Source: JAUZPB01 sp037140715 (GTDB lineage Bacteria; Bacteroidota; Ignavibacteria; Ignavibacteriales; SURF-24). From it: DNA of 52,407 bases. This document shows positions 44,823-52,407 of this stretch, piece after piece. Location of the stretch: positions 1 to 52,407 of the forward strand of contig JBAXDX010000008.1 in assembly GCA_037140715.1 (NCBI GenBank), in the 5' to 3' direction. The translations under genes were made by a program, and so were the position numbers. A model generated the notes under the pieces. It did no database searches. It worked only from the letters and a program-made list of their open reading frames with translations, and had not been told where the DNA came from. Within the stretch, counting starts at the first letter, position 1; every line of letters starts with the position of its first letter.

Positions 44823-45818
44823 CTACGGCAGCTTCCTGAAAAAAGTTCTTGCAAGCACAACCTCCGCAAAAAATAGAAACAGCCCGAGTCCGGCCCATAT
44901 ATAAAATAATTCCTTTGCGTTACGGTAAGAAGCAACTTCTATCTTTGTTTTTTCCATGCGGTCTATTTCATTATAAATATCTTCAAGTTTTTTATTTCCG
45001 GTAGCGCGGAAGTATCTGCCGTTAGTCATATCGGCTACTTTGCGCAGCATCGCTTCGTCAATCTCAACCGGTATATTCTGATAACGGATACCGAAGGGAG
45101 TCTGGAAAGGATAAGGAGTCTCTCCGATTGTTCCTACGCCAATCGCATAAATTCTGATTCCGAAAGTCTTGGCTATCTGCGTAGCGGTAAGCGGATCAAT
45201 TGCGCCGGCATTGTTAATTCCGTCAGTAAGCAGAATAATTACTTTACTTGCAGATTTACTCTCCTTAAGCCGGTTAACTCCGTTGGCTATTGCCGTGCCG
45301 ATTGCCGTGCCGTCCTGAATCATTCCGCTTTTAATTTCTTTAAGCAGTCCCCTTAAAACCGAATAATCTATCGTCAATGGACACTGCGTAAAGCTTTCAT
45401 AAGAAAAAATAACAAGCCCGATTCTGTCGGAAGTTCTGCCCTGAATAAAATCATCGATTACTTTTTTTGCTGCCTCAATTCTGTTGGGTCTGAAATCCTC
45501 GGCAAGCATACTGCCTGAAATATCGAGAGCAATTGAAATATCGATTCCCTGAGTGTAAATATTTTCGCCCGATGAGAAGGTCTGCGGCCTTGCAAGTCCG
45601 ATAATTAAGAACGCGAGCGCCAGCAGTCTGAGTATGACAGGCAGATACCTGAAGCGTTCGAGCATCGTAGGCGGAAAACCCTTAAAAACATTCAGCGAAG
45701 AATACCTTATTTCAGCCGACTTATTCCCGCCCCATTTCCAGAACCAGAACGCCATCAGCGGGATTACAGACAGAAAATACAGAACCCAGGGATAAGCAAA
45801 CGTAATATTCTTAAACAT
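44823..45818 (-). CDS. batA: BatA von Willebrand factor A membrane protein
   Basis: A 331-residue VWA protein, similar in layout to BatB: two N-terminal helices, VWA domain with MIDAS DISGS (IALDISGSMLAEDFRPN) and TDGINNAG, and a C-terminal helix (FYIWAGLGLFLFFAEVVL). It overlaps the preceding DUF4381-like gene by 8 bases. BatA and BatB appear to be ancient duplicates. Confidence 0.93.
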   Translation of the reverse strand: MFKNITFAYPWVLYFLSVIPLMAFWFWKWGGNKSAEIRYSSLNVFKGFPPTMLERFRYLPVILRLLALAFLIIGLARPQTFSSGENIYTQGIDISIALDISGSMLAEDFRPNRIEAAKKVIDDFIQGRTSDRIGLVIFSYESFTQCPLTIDYSVLRGLLKEIKSGMIQDGTAIGTAIANGVNRLKESKSASKVIILLTDGINNAGAIDPLTATQIAKTFGIRIYAIGVGTIGETPYPFQTPFGIRYQNIPVEIDEAMLRKVADMTNGRYFRATGNKKLEDIYNEIDRMEKTKIEVASYRNAKELFYIWAGLGLFLFFAEVVLARTFFRKLP

Positions 45819-46752
45819 TCCGCGCTGCCTCCTCTGCCTTTACGGGTATAGTCATGGTTACAATCGCAACAGCCTGACGCATCATCTCTTCATTAATATC
45901 ATTCATCGGGACAAACTTAGCGAACTTCACAAGATCGGCATTGGTAAGGAAAGCCAGAGTAATATCGGCTACTTTTAATGTTTCCCTGTACTTCCGCAGT
46001 CCTGAAAGCAGTTCATCCGTAGTAATCTCAAGTGCCGGAAGGTTGAATCTTTCCTCAAAATAACGCCTGATTATCTCTGTAATTTCCGAATGATATTCCT
46101 TAATCCCGCCCGACTGCCAAAGTTTTTTATCTTCAAGTGTCTTCAAAGCATCGAGAGCTTCTTCGTGCGGTTCTTTCCTTACAACTTCTATAACGCCTGC
46201 CTTCAAAGCCTTTTTCTTCTTATAATATCTGTACGCATAATAAGCTGCCACAAGAATCAAAAACGCGGCTAAGACCCAAAGCGATATTTCAAGCCAGTCT
46301 ATAGGAACCTTCAGCGGGTCTTTGATATCCTTAATCTCACTGCCCGGCTTTATACTTAAAGAACTAACCAGGAATCTTATTTCATTTGTCAGCGCACTTC
46401 TCCGCACCGTATCCAATTTGGAATTATACATTACAGATACGGGCGGAATCCTTACATCGCCTGAATCATATTTGGCAAGCACAAACTTATATATAGTTGT
46501 AACCGTGTTATCTTTTTCTTCGCTTACCGGAGTTTCTGTGTTAAGCAGGTCAATTCCCCTTAGGCTGTCTTTAATCGCGGGAGCTGAAAGACTGACAGAC
46601 TTATCGCTGGTAACTGTAATCTTATAATTAATAAAATCGCCAATCTGGTAGCGGGATGAATCTACTGTTGCTTTAACCAATACACTCTGCCCCATAAGCC
46701 GGGCAGTAAAAATAAACAAAAATATATAAATCGCGGTTTTAACTTTTACCAT
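45811..46752 (-). CDS. DUF4381-like / BatD-type accessory protein of the Bat operon
   Basis: A 313-residue protein with a signal peptide, a periplasmic beta-rich domain (about 25-140; RYQIGDFINYKITVTSDKSV, YDSGDVRIPPVSVMYN), a membrane helix (about 155-175, ISLWVLAAFLILVAAYYAY) and a C-terminal cytoplasmic helical domain (EYHSEITEIIRRYFEERFNL, EITTDELLSGLRKY) as seen in Bat-operon DUF4381-type proteins. It overlaps the DUF58 gene by 7 bases and batA by 8. Confidence 0.8.
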   Translation of the reverse strand: MVKVKTAIYIFLFIFTARLMGQSVLVKATVDSSRYQIGDFINYKITVTSDKSVSLSAPAIKDSLRGIDLLNTETPVSEEKDNTVTTIYKFVLAKYDSGDVRIPPVSVMYNSKLDTVRRSALTNEIRFLVSSLSIKPGSEIKDIKDPLKVPIDWLEISLWVLAAFLILVAAYYAYRYYKKKKALKAGVIEVVRKEPHEEALDALKTLEDKKLWQSGGIKEYHSEITEIIRRYFEERFNLPALEITTDELLSGLRKYRETLKVADITLAFLTNADLVKFAKFVPMNDINEEMMRQAVAIVTMTIPVKAEEAARNV

Positions 46753-47621
46753 CTTCTTCCACGTAATCTAAAAAAATCAATAAGCGGTTTTATGTAAGAC
46801 TGACTGGTGATGATGTCCACCGAATCAAGTCTGCTTTTAATGAATAAATCCCTGCGCTTTTGAATGCTCTCTCTGCGTGCGCGTGCGAACCATCTTTGCA
46901 ACTGAGGATTACTCGTATCAATATATCTCGTCTGACCGGTCTCTGCGTCCCGGAACTTAACGAGTCCAATCTTTGGCAGGGCGCGTTCTCTTTCATCAGT
47001 CAGCACAATGCCGATAAAGTCATGCTTCTTGCCGACAATTTTAAGAATCTTTTCGTAGCCGGAATCAAAAAAGTCTGAGATTAGAAAGACAATGCTTCTT
47101 TTCTTAATGGCATGGTTCATATATTCGAGTGCTTTCTTAATATTAGTTTCTTTGCCTGCAGGCTCGAACGAAAGCACTTCGCGGATAATCCTTAAGACAT
47201 GCTTGCGCCCCTTCCGGGGGGGGACGAACTTCTCAATCCTGTCAGAGAAGAGTATAAGTCCGACCTTGTCATTATTTTTCATAGCGGAGAAAGCCATGAT
47301 TGCCGAAAGCTCGGCGGCAATCTGTTGTTTTGTTTTATCGAGAGTGCCGAAACTAAGCGAACCGCTTAAATCCACCATAAGCATAACAGTAAGCTCGCGT
47401 TCCTCTTCGAAAACCTTAATAAAGGGATGACTTAAACGCGCTGTAACATTCCAGTCGATATTGCGAATATCATCGCCGAACTGATACTCGCGCACTTCCG
47501 AGAACTCCATGCCACGGCCTTTAAAGACGGAATGGTATTCCCCCGTAAAAACCTGGTTAACCACGCCCTTTGTTTTTATCTCAATTTGTCTTACTTGTTT
47601 AAGCAGTTCTTTGGTCAGCAT
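46746..47621 (-). CDS. DUF58 (VWA-like) protein
   Basis: A 291-residue DUF58 protein: GEYHSVFKGRGMEFSEVREY and GDDIRNIDWNVTARLSHPFI are the hallmark N-terminal lines, and the degenerate VWA has LMVDLSGSLSFG and a matching FLISDFFDSG. No membrane helix. DUF58 proteins pair with MoxR ATPases in many bacteria, and here the gene lies between moxR and the bat genes. Confidence 0.93.
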   Translation of the reverse strand: MLTKELLKQVRQIEIKTKGVVNQVFTGEYHSVFKGRGMEFSEVREYQFGDDIRNIDWNVTARLSHPFIKVFEEERELTVMLMVDLSGSLSFGTLDKTKQQIAAELSAIMAFSAMKNNDKVGLILFSDRIEKFVPPRKGRKHVLRIIREVLSFEPAGKETNIKKALEYMNHAIKKRSIVFLISDFFDSGYEKILKIVGKKHDFIGIVLTDERERALPKIGLVKFRDAETGQTRYIDTSNPQLQRWFARARRESIQKRRDLFIKSRLDSVDIITSQSYIKPLIDFFRLRGRRW

Positions 47622-47682
47622 TTTTTTTATAATGTTTTGTTTTTATAATACAGCATCCGCTCAAAAACACAGGTGGAGAGAC

Positions 47683-47923
47683 AATGCTGTCAGGTTAACA
47701 CCATATTGCGCCCTTACAGGGCTTATGGATTTTTATTTTATTTCGTCCGATGGGCGCGTTGCCCATCGCTGATATATTTCGCCCTTACAGGGCTAAATTC
47801 AGCCCTGAAAGGGCGAAATATAATAGCACAGGGCAATCGCCCTGTGAAAAATAAATTCCCCAGACAACCCCAAAAGCCCTGAAAGGGCGCAATAAAAGTT
47901 TTGTATCTTAACCTGACAGCATT
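47683..47923. mobile_element. Small palindromic element with 16-bp perfect terminal inverted repeats
   Basis: The ends are AATGCTGTCAGGTTAA (47683-47698) and its exact complement (47908-47923), bounding 241 bases with no coding capacity. Inside are stacked hairpins: GCCCTGAAAGGGC-type units, GATGGGC-GCGTT-GCCCATC and CACAGGGC-AATC-GCCCTGTG (47827-47846). A related element lies at 49083-49252. The size and TIRs resemble a MITE/REP-type non-autonomous element; no transposase is nearby. It separates moxR from the DUF58 gene (358-base gap). Confidence 0.8.
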
Positions 47924-47979
47924 GGGTTAAAACCCATGGCTATCAAAATTAAAATCCGCCGGTCAGCAACAGACATTCG

Positions 47980-48966
47980 CTATGGCACTTCAATCCTATT
48001 GAGTATCTCCTGAACTACATATTCAGTTGTAATCTCCTCGGCTTCGGCTTCATAAGTAACGGCAATACGATGTCTGAGAACATCCATACAGATAGACCGC
48101 ACATCTTCAGGGATTACATAACCGCGTCTCCTGATAAATGCCATTGCACGTGCGCCGAGTGCAAGGTTAATAGTAGCTCTTGGAGAAGCTCCGTAGCTTA
48201 TCATATCAACGAGATTATCAAGACCGTATTCCTTCGGGTTTCTTGTAGCAAAAACAATATCAAGAATGTAGCGGTCAATCTTTTCATCGACATAAATTTC
48301 CTGAATAAGTTTTCTTGCATTAAGAATATCCTGCGGAGTAATTACGGGCTGAATCTTCTGGTCGGTAATATTATCAACATTCCGGTGCATAATCTTCAGT
48401 TCTTCTTCGCGGGTCGGATAAGTAATTTTAATTTTAAGCATAAACCTGTCCACCTGAGCTTCCGGTAGCGGATATGTTCCTTCCTGTTCAATAGGGTTCT
48501 GGGTAGCCAGCACAAGGAAAGGTTCTTCCAATTTAAAGGTATCCTCGCCTATAGTAATCTGGCGTTCCTGCATTGCTTCGAGCAGAGCGCTTTGTACCTT
48601 TGCCGGAGCACGGTTAATTTCATCTGCAAGAATAAAGTTGGCAAAGACAGGTCCCTTTTTGATAAGGAATTTCCCATCCTTCTGGTTATATATCATTGTA
48701 CCGATTAAATCCGCAGGCAGAAGGTCAGGAGTAAACTGAATTCTCTGGAACTTTGCCTTCATAGCTGAGGCAAGCGATTTAATGGCAAGAGTCTTTGCAA
48801 GTCCCGGAACGCCTTCCAGCAGAACATGCCCGTTTGATAACAGTCCTACAATAAGTCTTTCGACCATTGCCTTTTGTCCAACGATAACCTTGCCTATTTC
48901 GCTGAATAACAGATCGATAAAGGCGCTTTCATTTTTTATTTTTTCATTTAGCTGTGCAATATCCAA
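47980..48966 (-). CDS. moxR: MoxR AAA+ ATPase
   Basis: A 328-residue MoxR-type ATPase: GVPGLAKTL (Walker A), LADEINRAPAKVQSALLEAM (Walker B region), QERQITIG, ATQNPIEQEGTYPLPEAQ and DRFMLKI. The start is a TTG at 48966 preceded by GAGG. MoxR ATPases act as chaperones for VWA partners, here probably BatA/BatB/DUF58. First gene of the unit, with palindromic elements on both sides. Confidence 0.95.
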   Translation of the reverse strand: MDIAQLNEKIKNESAFIDLLFSEIGKVIVGQKAMVERLIVGLLSNGHVLLEGVPGLAKTLAIKSLASAMKAKFQRIQFTPDLLPADLIGTMIYNQKDGKFLIKKGPVFANFILADEINRAPAKVQSALLEAMQERQITIGEDTFKLEEPFLVLATQNPIEQEGTYPLPEAQVDRFMLKIKITYPTREEELKIMHRNVDNITDQKIQPVITPQDILNARKLIQEIYVDEKIDRYILDIVFATRNPKEYGLDNLVDMISYGASPRATINLALGARAMAFIRRRGYVIPEDVRSICMDVLRHRIAVTYEAEAEEITTEYVVQEILNRIEVP

Positions 48967-49082
48967 AGCTTCATCCTCATTTATTTTACGATTATTATAT
49001 GCTTCTACAATTTATATATCCCGCAGGTTTCCGCGTTGCCTGGAAATTTAATAGATTTTTATACTTTAGGGTATCCATTTTT

Positions 49083-49252
49083 CACAGGGCGATTGCCCTG
49101 TGCTATTATATCTCGCCCTTTCAGGGCTGAATTAGCCCTGAAAGGGCGAAATATATCAGCGATGGGCAACAGCCCATCGAACAAAACAGAATAAAAATCC
49201 ATAAGCCCTGAAAGGGCGCAATAAAAGTTTTCTGTCTTAACCTGACAACATT
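49083..49252. mobile_element. Second palindromic element, one TIR-like end retained
   Basis: Starts with CACAGGGC-GATT-GCCCTGTG (49083-49102), then paired GCCCTTTCAGGGC / GCCCTGAAAGGGC units and GATGGGC-AACA-GCCCATC, and ends TTAACCTGACAACATT (49237-49252), one base different from the right TIR of the 47683-47923 element. No matching left TIR is visible, so this copy is truncated or rearranged. It fills the gap between rlmI and moxR. Confidence 0.75.
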
Positions 49253-49318
49253 GCATGGCCGTGCATCTCTACAATACCGGCAGATTAACATATATTATCA
49301 GATGCTTTACCTTTGCCT

Positions 49319-50494
49319 TTACCCTTCCCCTGCCCTTAATACCGCAAATTTAAGATAAACAGTTTCCTCCATTGCCGGTAGCTGCGGATGATCCAGCGCT
49401 GCGAAGTTAAAATGTACAAGCTGTACTTTTTTTTCAGCTTTATAAGCGGCCACATTAATAATATCAAGAAAATCGCCGCGAAGCAGATGATGGGAGCATG
49501 AAGACGTAACTAGAAATCCGCCATCGTTAACAAGTTTAAGGGCCAGGCGGTTAAGTTTCTCATAACCTTTTTTTGCCACCGGCAGACTCTTTTTGTTCTT
49601 TGCAAAGGCAGGAGGGTCAGTCATCACCACGTCAAACTTCCTGTTTTCACTAATAAGTTTTTCAAAATGGTCAAAAACATCGGCAACAACATATTCAACT
49701 TTGGCATTAAGATCATTAAGTATAAAATTATCCATGGCATTTTGTATTTCAGAAGCGGAGCTGTCAAGGAAAAGCACGTCCGTTGCTCCGGCTAAAGTAG
49801 CGTGCAAACCAAATCCGCCCGAATTACAGAATGCATCAAGCACAGTTTTTCCATTCGATATTTTTTCTATGAAGGTGCGGTTATCCCCCTGATCGAAATA
49901 AAAGCCGGTTTTATGCCCCTTTTCAAAATTAATTTTATATTTTACTGCGCCATCGCTGATAATTTCAGACCTGACAGCTCCGGCATATATCCTGTCCTCC
50001 TCCGGCAGTCCCTCTGTCTTACGGAAGAAATGCTCGTTCCTGCTGAAAATATTAACCGCGCCTGTAACTTCCTTAAGCGCCTTAACAATCAGTTCAATAT
50101 TCCTCTCCATTCCGACAGAACAGACCTGAAGAACACAGGTGTCATTATACTTATCAACGATAAGTCCCGGCAAAAAATCACTCTCGCTGAAAACCAGACG
50201 GTAAGAATTTCTTCCGGGGTAGAAAGCTTTTCTTAATTCATAAGCTTTTTGAATCGAAGAAATGATAAACGCGCCTAAGTCTTTAACCGGTTTTCGGCTT
50301 AAAAGGCGGAAAGTTATCAGCGAATTCTTATTGTAAAAACCCGTTCCGATATAATTTTCCCGTGAATCATAAATATCCACCATATCCCCGCTTTCTGCCT
50401 CGCCTTCGAGCTTAAAAACTTCATTGCTGAAAGCCCAGAGATGCCCGTTCTTAATTCTGTGTTCTTCATTCCGTCTGAGATATATTTTTGCCAT
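49319..50494 (-). CDS. rlmI: RlmI-family 23S rRNA cytosine-5 methyltransferase
   Basis: A 391-residue class I SAM methyltransferase with an N-terminal PUA-type domain (RRNEEHRIKNGHLWAFSNEV). SAM-binding VLDAFCNSGGFGLHA, active-site region VMTDPPAFAKNKKSL and the catalytic-Cys line VTSSCSHHLLRGDF follow the RlmI/RlmK-like pattern. E. coli RlmI makes m5C1962 in 23S rRNA; the target here is inferred. Stands alone. Confidence 0.9.
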   Translation of the reverse strand: MAKIYLRRNEEHRIKNGHLWAFSNEVFKLEGEAESGDMVDIYDSRENYIGTGFYNKNSLITFRLLSRKPVKDLGAFIISSIQKAYELRKAFYPGRNSYRLVFSESDFLPGLIVDKYNDTCVLQVCSVGMERNIELIVKALKEVTGAVNIFSRNEHFFRKTEGLPEEDRIYAGAVRSEIISDGAVKYKINFEKGHKTGFYFDQGDNRTFIEKISNGKTVLDAFCNSGGFGLHATLAGATDVLFLDSSASEIQNAMDNFILNDLNAKVEYVVADVFDHFEKLISENRKFDVVMTDPPAFAKNKKSLPVAKKGYEKLNRLALKLVNDGGFLVTSSCSHHLLRGDFLDIINVAAYKAEKKVQLVHFNFAALDHPQLPAMEETVYLKFAVLRAGEG

Positions 50495-50705
50495 TTGAGA
50501 TTCCTTATTATGTTATTCTAAACTGAAAAATACTTAAATACCGATAAATAAATGAAAGAAAGATACAGAACGGACTGATTTTGCCGGTTCAGGCAACCCT
50601 TTGACGGGAACTGGTAAAAAAAATATTATTAAGTCCGGTCAAAAACTCTGTATGGTCTGAAAATCATTCATGAACACAGTAACAAACTCCATCCGGTACC
50701 AAAAA

Positions 50706-51118
50706 GTTTTTCCAAGTGCCGGGAGATTACCCGTTGCCTGAAAAAAGATTTTCCAACCGCCGGGAGATTACCCGACACCTGAAAAAAGTTTTTCCAACCG
50801 CCGGGAGTTTACCCGGCACCTGAAAAAAGTTTTTCCAACCGCCGGGAGATTACCCGGCACCTGAAAAAAGTTTTTCCAACCGCCGGGAGATTACCCGGCA
50901 CCTGAAAAAAGTTTTTCCAAGTGCCGGGAGATTACCCGACACCTGAAAAAAGTTTTTCCAAGTGCCGGGAGATTACCCGGCACCTGAAAAAAGTTTTTCC
51001 AAGCGCCGGGAGATTACCCGACACCTGAAAAAAGTTTTTCCAAGTGTCGGGAGATTACCCGGCACCTGAAAAAAGATTTTCCAAGTGCCGGGAGATTACC
51101 CGGCACCTGAAAAAAGTT
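50706..51118. repeat. Ten-copy tandem array, exact 41-bp period, alternating palindromes
   Basis: The core GGGAG(A/T)TTA starts at 50721, 50762, 50803, 50844, 50885, 50926, 50967, 51008, 51049 and 51090, every 41 bases without slippage. Within a unit GTGCCGGG pairs with CCCGGCAC around AGATTA. Between units CCCGGCACCTGA and CCAAGTGCCGGG pair around the A-run/T-run (AAAAA-AG-TTTTT). Unit 8's right arm CCCGACAC is the exact complement of unit 9's left arm GTGTCGGG. There is no unique spacer, so it is not a CRISPR array. The rest of the gap (50495-50705, 51119-51256) has no recognisable gene. Confidence 0.97.
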
Positions 51119-51256
51119 TCCTGGCTCAACATGGAAACCACAGCCGGTTAAATACCGGTTATTAAAGCATTCTGCAGGTCCCTGCGGGTTAAAGAAACAT
51201 TCTAAGGGCAGGTCTCTTTCGTAATCTTAATTATAATCCGTCAGTCTTAACCCTGC

Positions 51257-51985
51257 TTAACCTGTTTTACGTTTCAGCGCGCTTATCAGGTCAAGTTCAA
51301 TATATTCTTCGCTTAAAAACGGTTCGCCATAGTCGCGTCCGATTTTAAACCCATAAACATGCGCTCTTGATTCAATATATTTTATGAAGTTCGGGCGGCT
51401 GATAAAAGTTTCGGGTTCAATACTCTTCGGGTTAAAGAACTGCGAAGAATATGCATTAACCGATTTCATTTTTGTTTCAAATGTTTCACTTATATCAACA
51501 ATAAACGACGGGTCGAAGGTATAAGTCTGCATATAGTAGTATAAATGTTCAGGGCGGAATGCGTTCTGTTTTTTCTTCTTGTCGAAAGTTATAACCTTTT
51601 CAAGACCGGCAACGAACATTGCTTTTTTAACAATCACGCTTACCTGTATATGATCCGGATGGCGGTCATTCCAGTAAGGTGCAAATATTATCTTAGGCTT
51701 ATACTTACGGATACACATTACGACACGCTCAACATTTTCCTTGGTTGCTTCAATATTTCCATCAGGAATATCGAGATTCTCGCGCAGGGCGGCATTAAGT
51801 ATAATAGCGGACTGAAAAGCTTCTTTCTGGCGGATCTCGGCTGACCCTCTGGTGCCAAGTTCGCCACGTGTAAAATCAATGATCCCGACTTTTAACTCAT
51901 GTTTTGAAAGTCTGGCAATAGTTCCTCCCATTGACAGTTCTGCATCGTCAGGATGTGCAGCAAAGACAAGTGCATCTAAATTCAT
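51257..51985 (-). CDS. bshB1: Bacillithiol biosynthesis deacetylase BshB1
   Basis: A 242-residue LmbE/PIG-L family zinc deacetylase. Zinc ligands are in AAHPDDAELSMGG near the N-terminus and in the later RHPDH motif (DRHPDHIQVS); the family's GELGTRGSAEIR and the Tyr-rich LYYYMQTYTFDPSFIVDIS support BshB1 specifically. ATG at 51985; a TTG four codons upstream is the only longer option. Removes the acetyl group from GlcNAc-malate in bacillithiol synthesis. Confidence 0.93.
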   Translation of the reverse strand: MNLDALVFAAHPDDAELSMGGTIARLSKHELKVGIIDFTRGELGTRGSAEIRQKEAFQSAIILNAALRENLDIPDGNIEATKENVERVVMCIRKYKPKIIFAPYWNDRHPDHIQVSVIVKKAMFVAGLEKVITFDKKKKQNAFRPEHLYYYMQTYTFDPSFIVDISETFETKMKSVNAYSSQFFNPKSIEPETFISRPNFIKYIESRAHVYGFKIGRDYGEPFLSEEYIELDLISALKRKTG

Positions 51986-52041
51986 AAGTCCCCGCAATAT
52001 TGTTGTTAATGATATTGAGCGAACATAATAAAAATATTCAA

Positions 52042-52179
52042 TTAAGTCATCAGATTTTTCCGGAAGTTAATGAATTTACCACCATTATTACTATCAAATT
52101 TCTTTATCTTAAAGGGAATAGCTTGCTCAATGCTCCTGACTGCTTCAAATGCACTCTTTTTACCTTGTTCCGTTATCAT
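52042..52179 (-). pseudogene. Transposase relic (integrase catalytic core fragment)
   Basis: From an ATG at 52179 the minus strand reads MITEQGKKSAFEAVRSIEQA, then IPFKIKKFDSNNGGKFINF. This matches the stretch of integrase-core (rve) transposases around the second catalytic Asp (usually FKIxGFHSDNGSEFIN), with several changes at conserved positions. It stops soon after (TAA at 52042). There is no start region, no other catalytic residues and no second half. The rest of the 420-base gap to the window end holds only the dispersed repeat. Confidence 0.6.
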
Positions 52180-52222
52180 ATAAATCATGAGAATCATACG
52201 AATTATAGTTCTGACATTTTTA
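52172..52222. repeat. Inverted copy of the TGTCAGAACTAT dispersed element
   Basis: Reads (complement) AAAAATGTCAGAACTATAAT, then TCATGATTTATATGATAAC, the same start and end as the copies at 35553-35640 and 35744-35812 but opposite in orientation. It abuts the transposase relic. Confidence 0.75.
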
Positions 52223-52407
52223 TTCTGCAAATACGGAATGACCCGATGGAATAAACCCGCTGGCAGGGTTGTCTAACAGTCGTCAGTATTAACATAGCAA
52301 GCTGATTTTATAGAAAAATATTTAATTATTTTATATTTATATTAAAATAAAGTGGGTCTATGTTGTTTATAGTGGGTAAAAAGAGAAAAGCAGAGTAAAT
52401 TTGGATA

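Noticed and set aside
50706..51118. CRISPR array
   Set aside because: The 41-bp unit repeats in full with no variable spacers, and no cas gene is present; the same holds for the arrays at 1, 21416 and 35678.
52180..52230. N-terminal extension of the transposase relic (MQNKNVRTIIRMILMIY)
   Set aside because: It is a translation of the dispersed repeat, not of transposase sequence.

Overview
The window looks like a chromosomal segment from a Gram-negative, probably anaerobic or facultatively fermentative member of the Bacteroidetes/Chlorobi side of the FCB group, most likely an Ignavibacteria-type lineage. This is an inference from gene content: Kdo/LPS export genes, a TonB-dependent receptor paired with a DUF4249-type lipoprotein, a complete Bat (aerotolerance) operon, a bacillithiol deacetylase and an NAD(P)H-linked [FeFe]-hydrogenase. 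Several genes have clear Shine-Dalgarno sequences (gatC, hydA, the small COX24-like gene), which is unusual for classical Bacteroidia and fits a basal lineage better. No rRNA, phage or CRISPR locus is present.

Layout. 1-6400: a 42-bp repeat array, corA, a secreted M3 peptidase (pepF) and a copper module (copA, copZ). 6900-13000: one minus-strand transcription unit of six genes, response regulator - hybrid sensor kinase - response regulator - hydC - hydB - hydA, closed by a strong terminator. 13000-17900: small genes and decayed DNA: a SecB-like chaperone with a disrupted translationally coupled upstream ORF, tRNA-Thr(CGT), a 31-aa COX24/mS38-like ribosomal protein, a TPR protein, a frameshifted zinc-ribbon gene, HU, a transposase relic, a LiaF-like membrane protein and a histidine-kinase relic. 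17900-26000: plus-strand genes (TonB receptor, DUF4249 lipoprotein, PTS EIIA-like, hisS, hypothetical, lgt, rlmB). 26000-30600: a giant multi-PAS CHASE sensor kinase split by one in-frame amber codon. 30800-39700: envelope and housekeeping genes on the minus strand (kdsA-kdsD-lptC-lptA-lptB, ruvB, a DUF1624-like acyltransferase, a B12-binding subunit, kdsB, gatC). 40100-49000: moxR-DUF58-DUF4381-like-batA-batB-batC-batD-batE. 49300-52407: rlmI, a large 41-bp repeat array, bshB1 and a transposase relic.

How the genes work together: kdsD, kdsA and kdsB make and activate Kdo while lptA, lptB and lptC export LPS. moxR/bat builds a membrane complex of von Willebrand-type proteins. The three signalling proteins ahead of hydCBA probably sense conditions connected with hydrogen/NAD(P)H metabolism.

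The least explained feature is in the intergenic DNA. Four arrays of unrelated sequence (1-166, 21416-21594, 35678-35745, 50706-51118) all have a 41- or 42-bp period and are built from alternating, overlapping palindromes. Separate palindromic elements with terminal inverted repeats flank moxR, and a dispersed TTACTCATAATCATAATC-type motif occurs three times. I do not recognise a named family that unites the 41/42-bp arrays.
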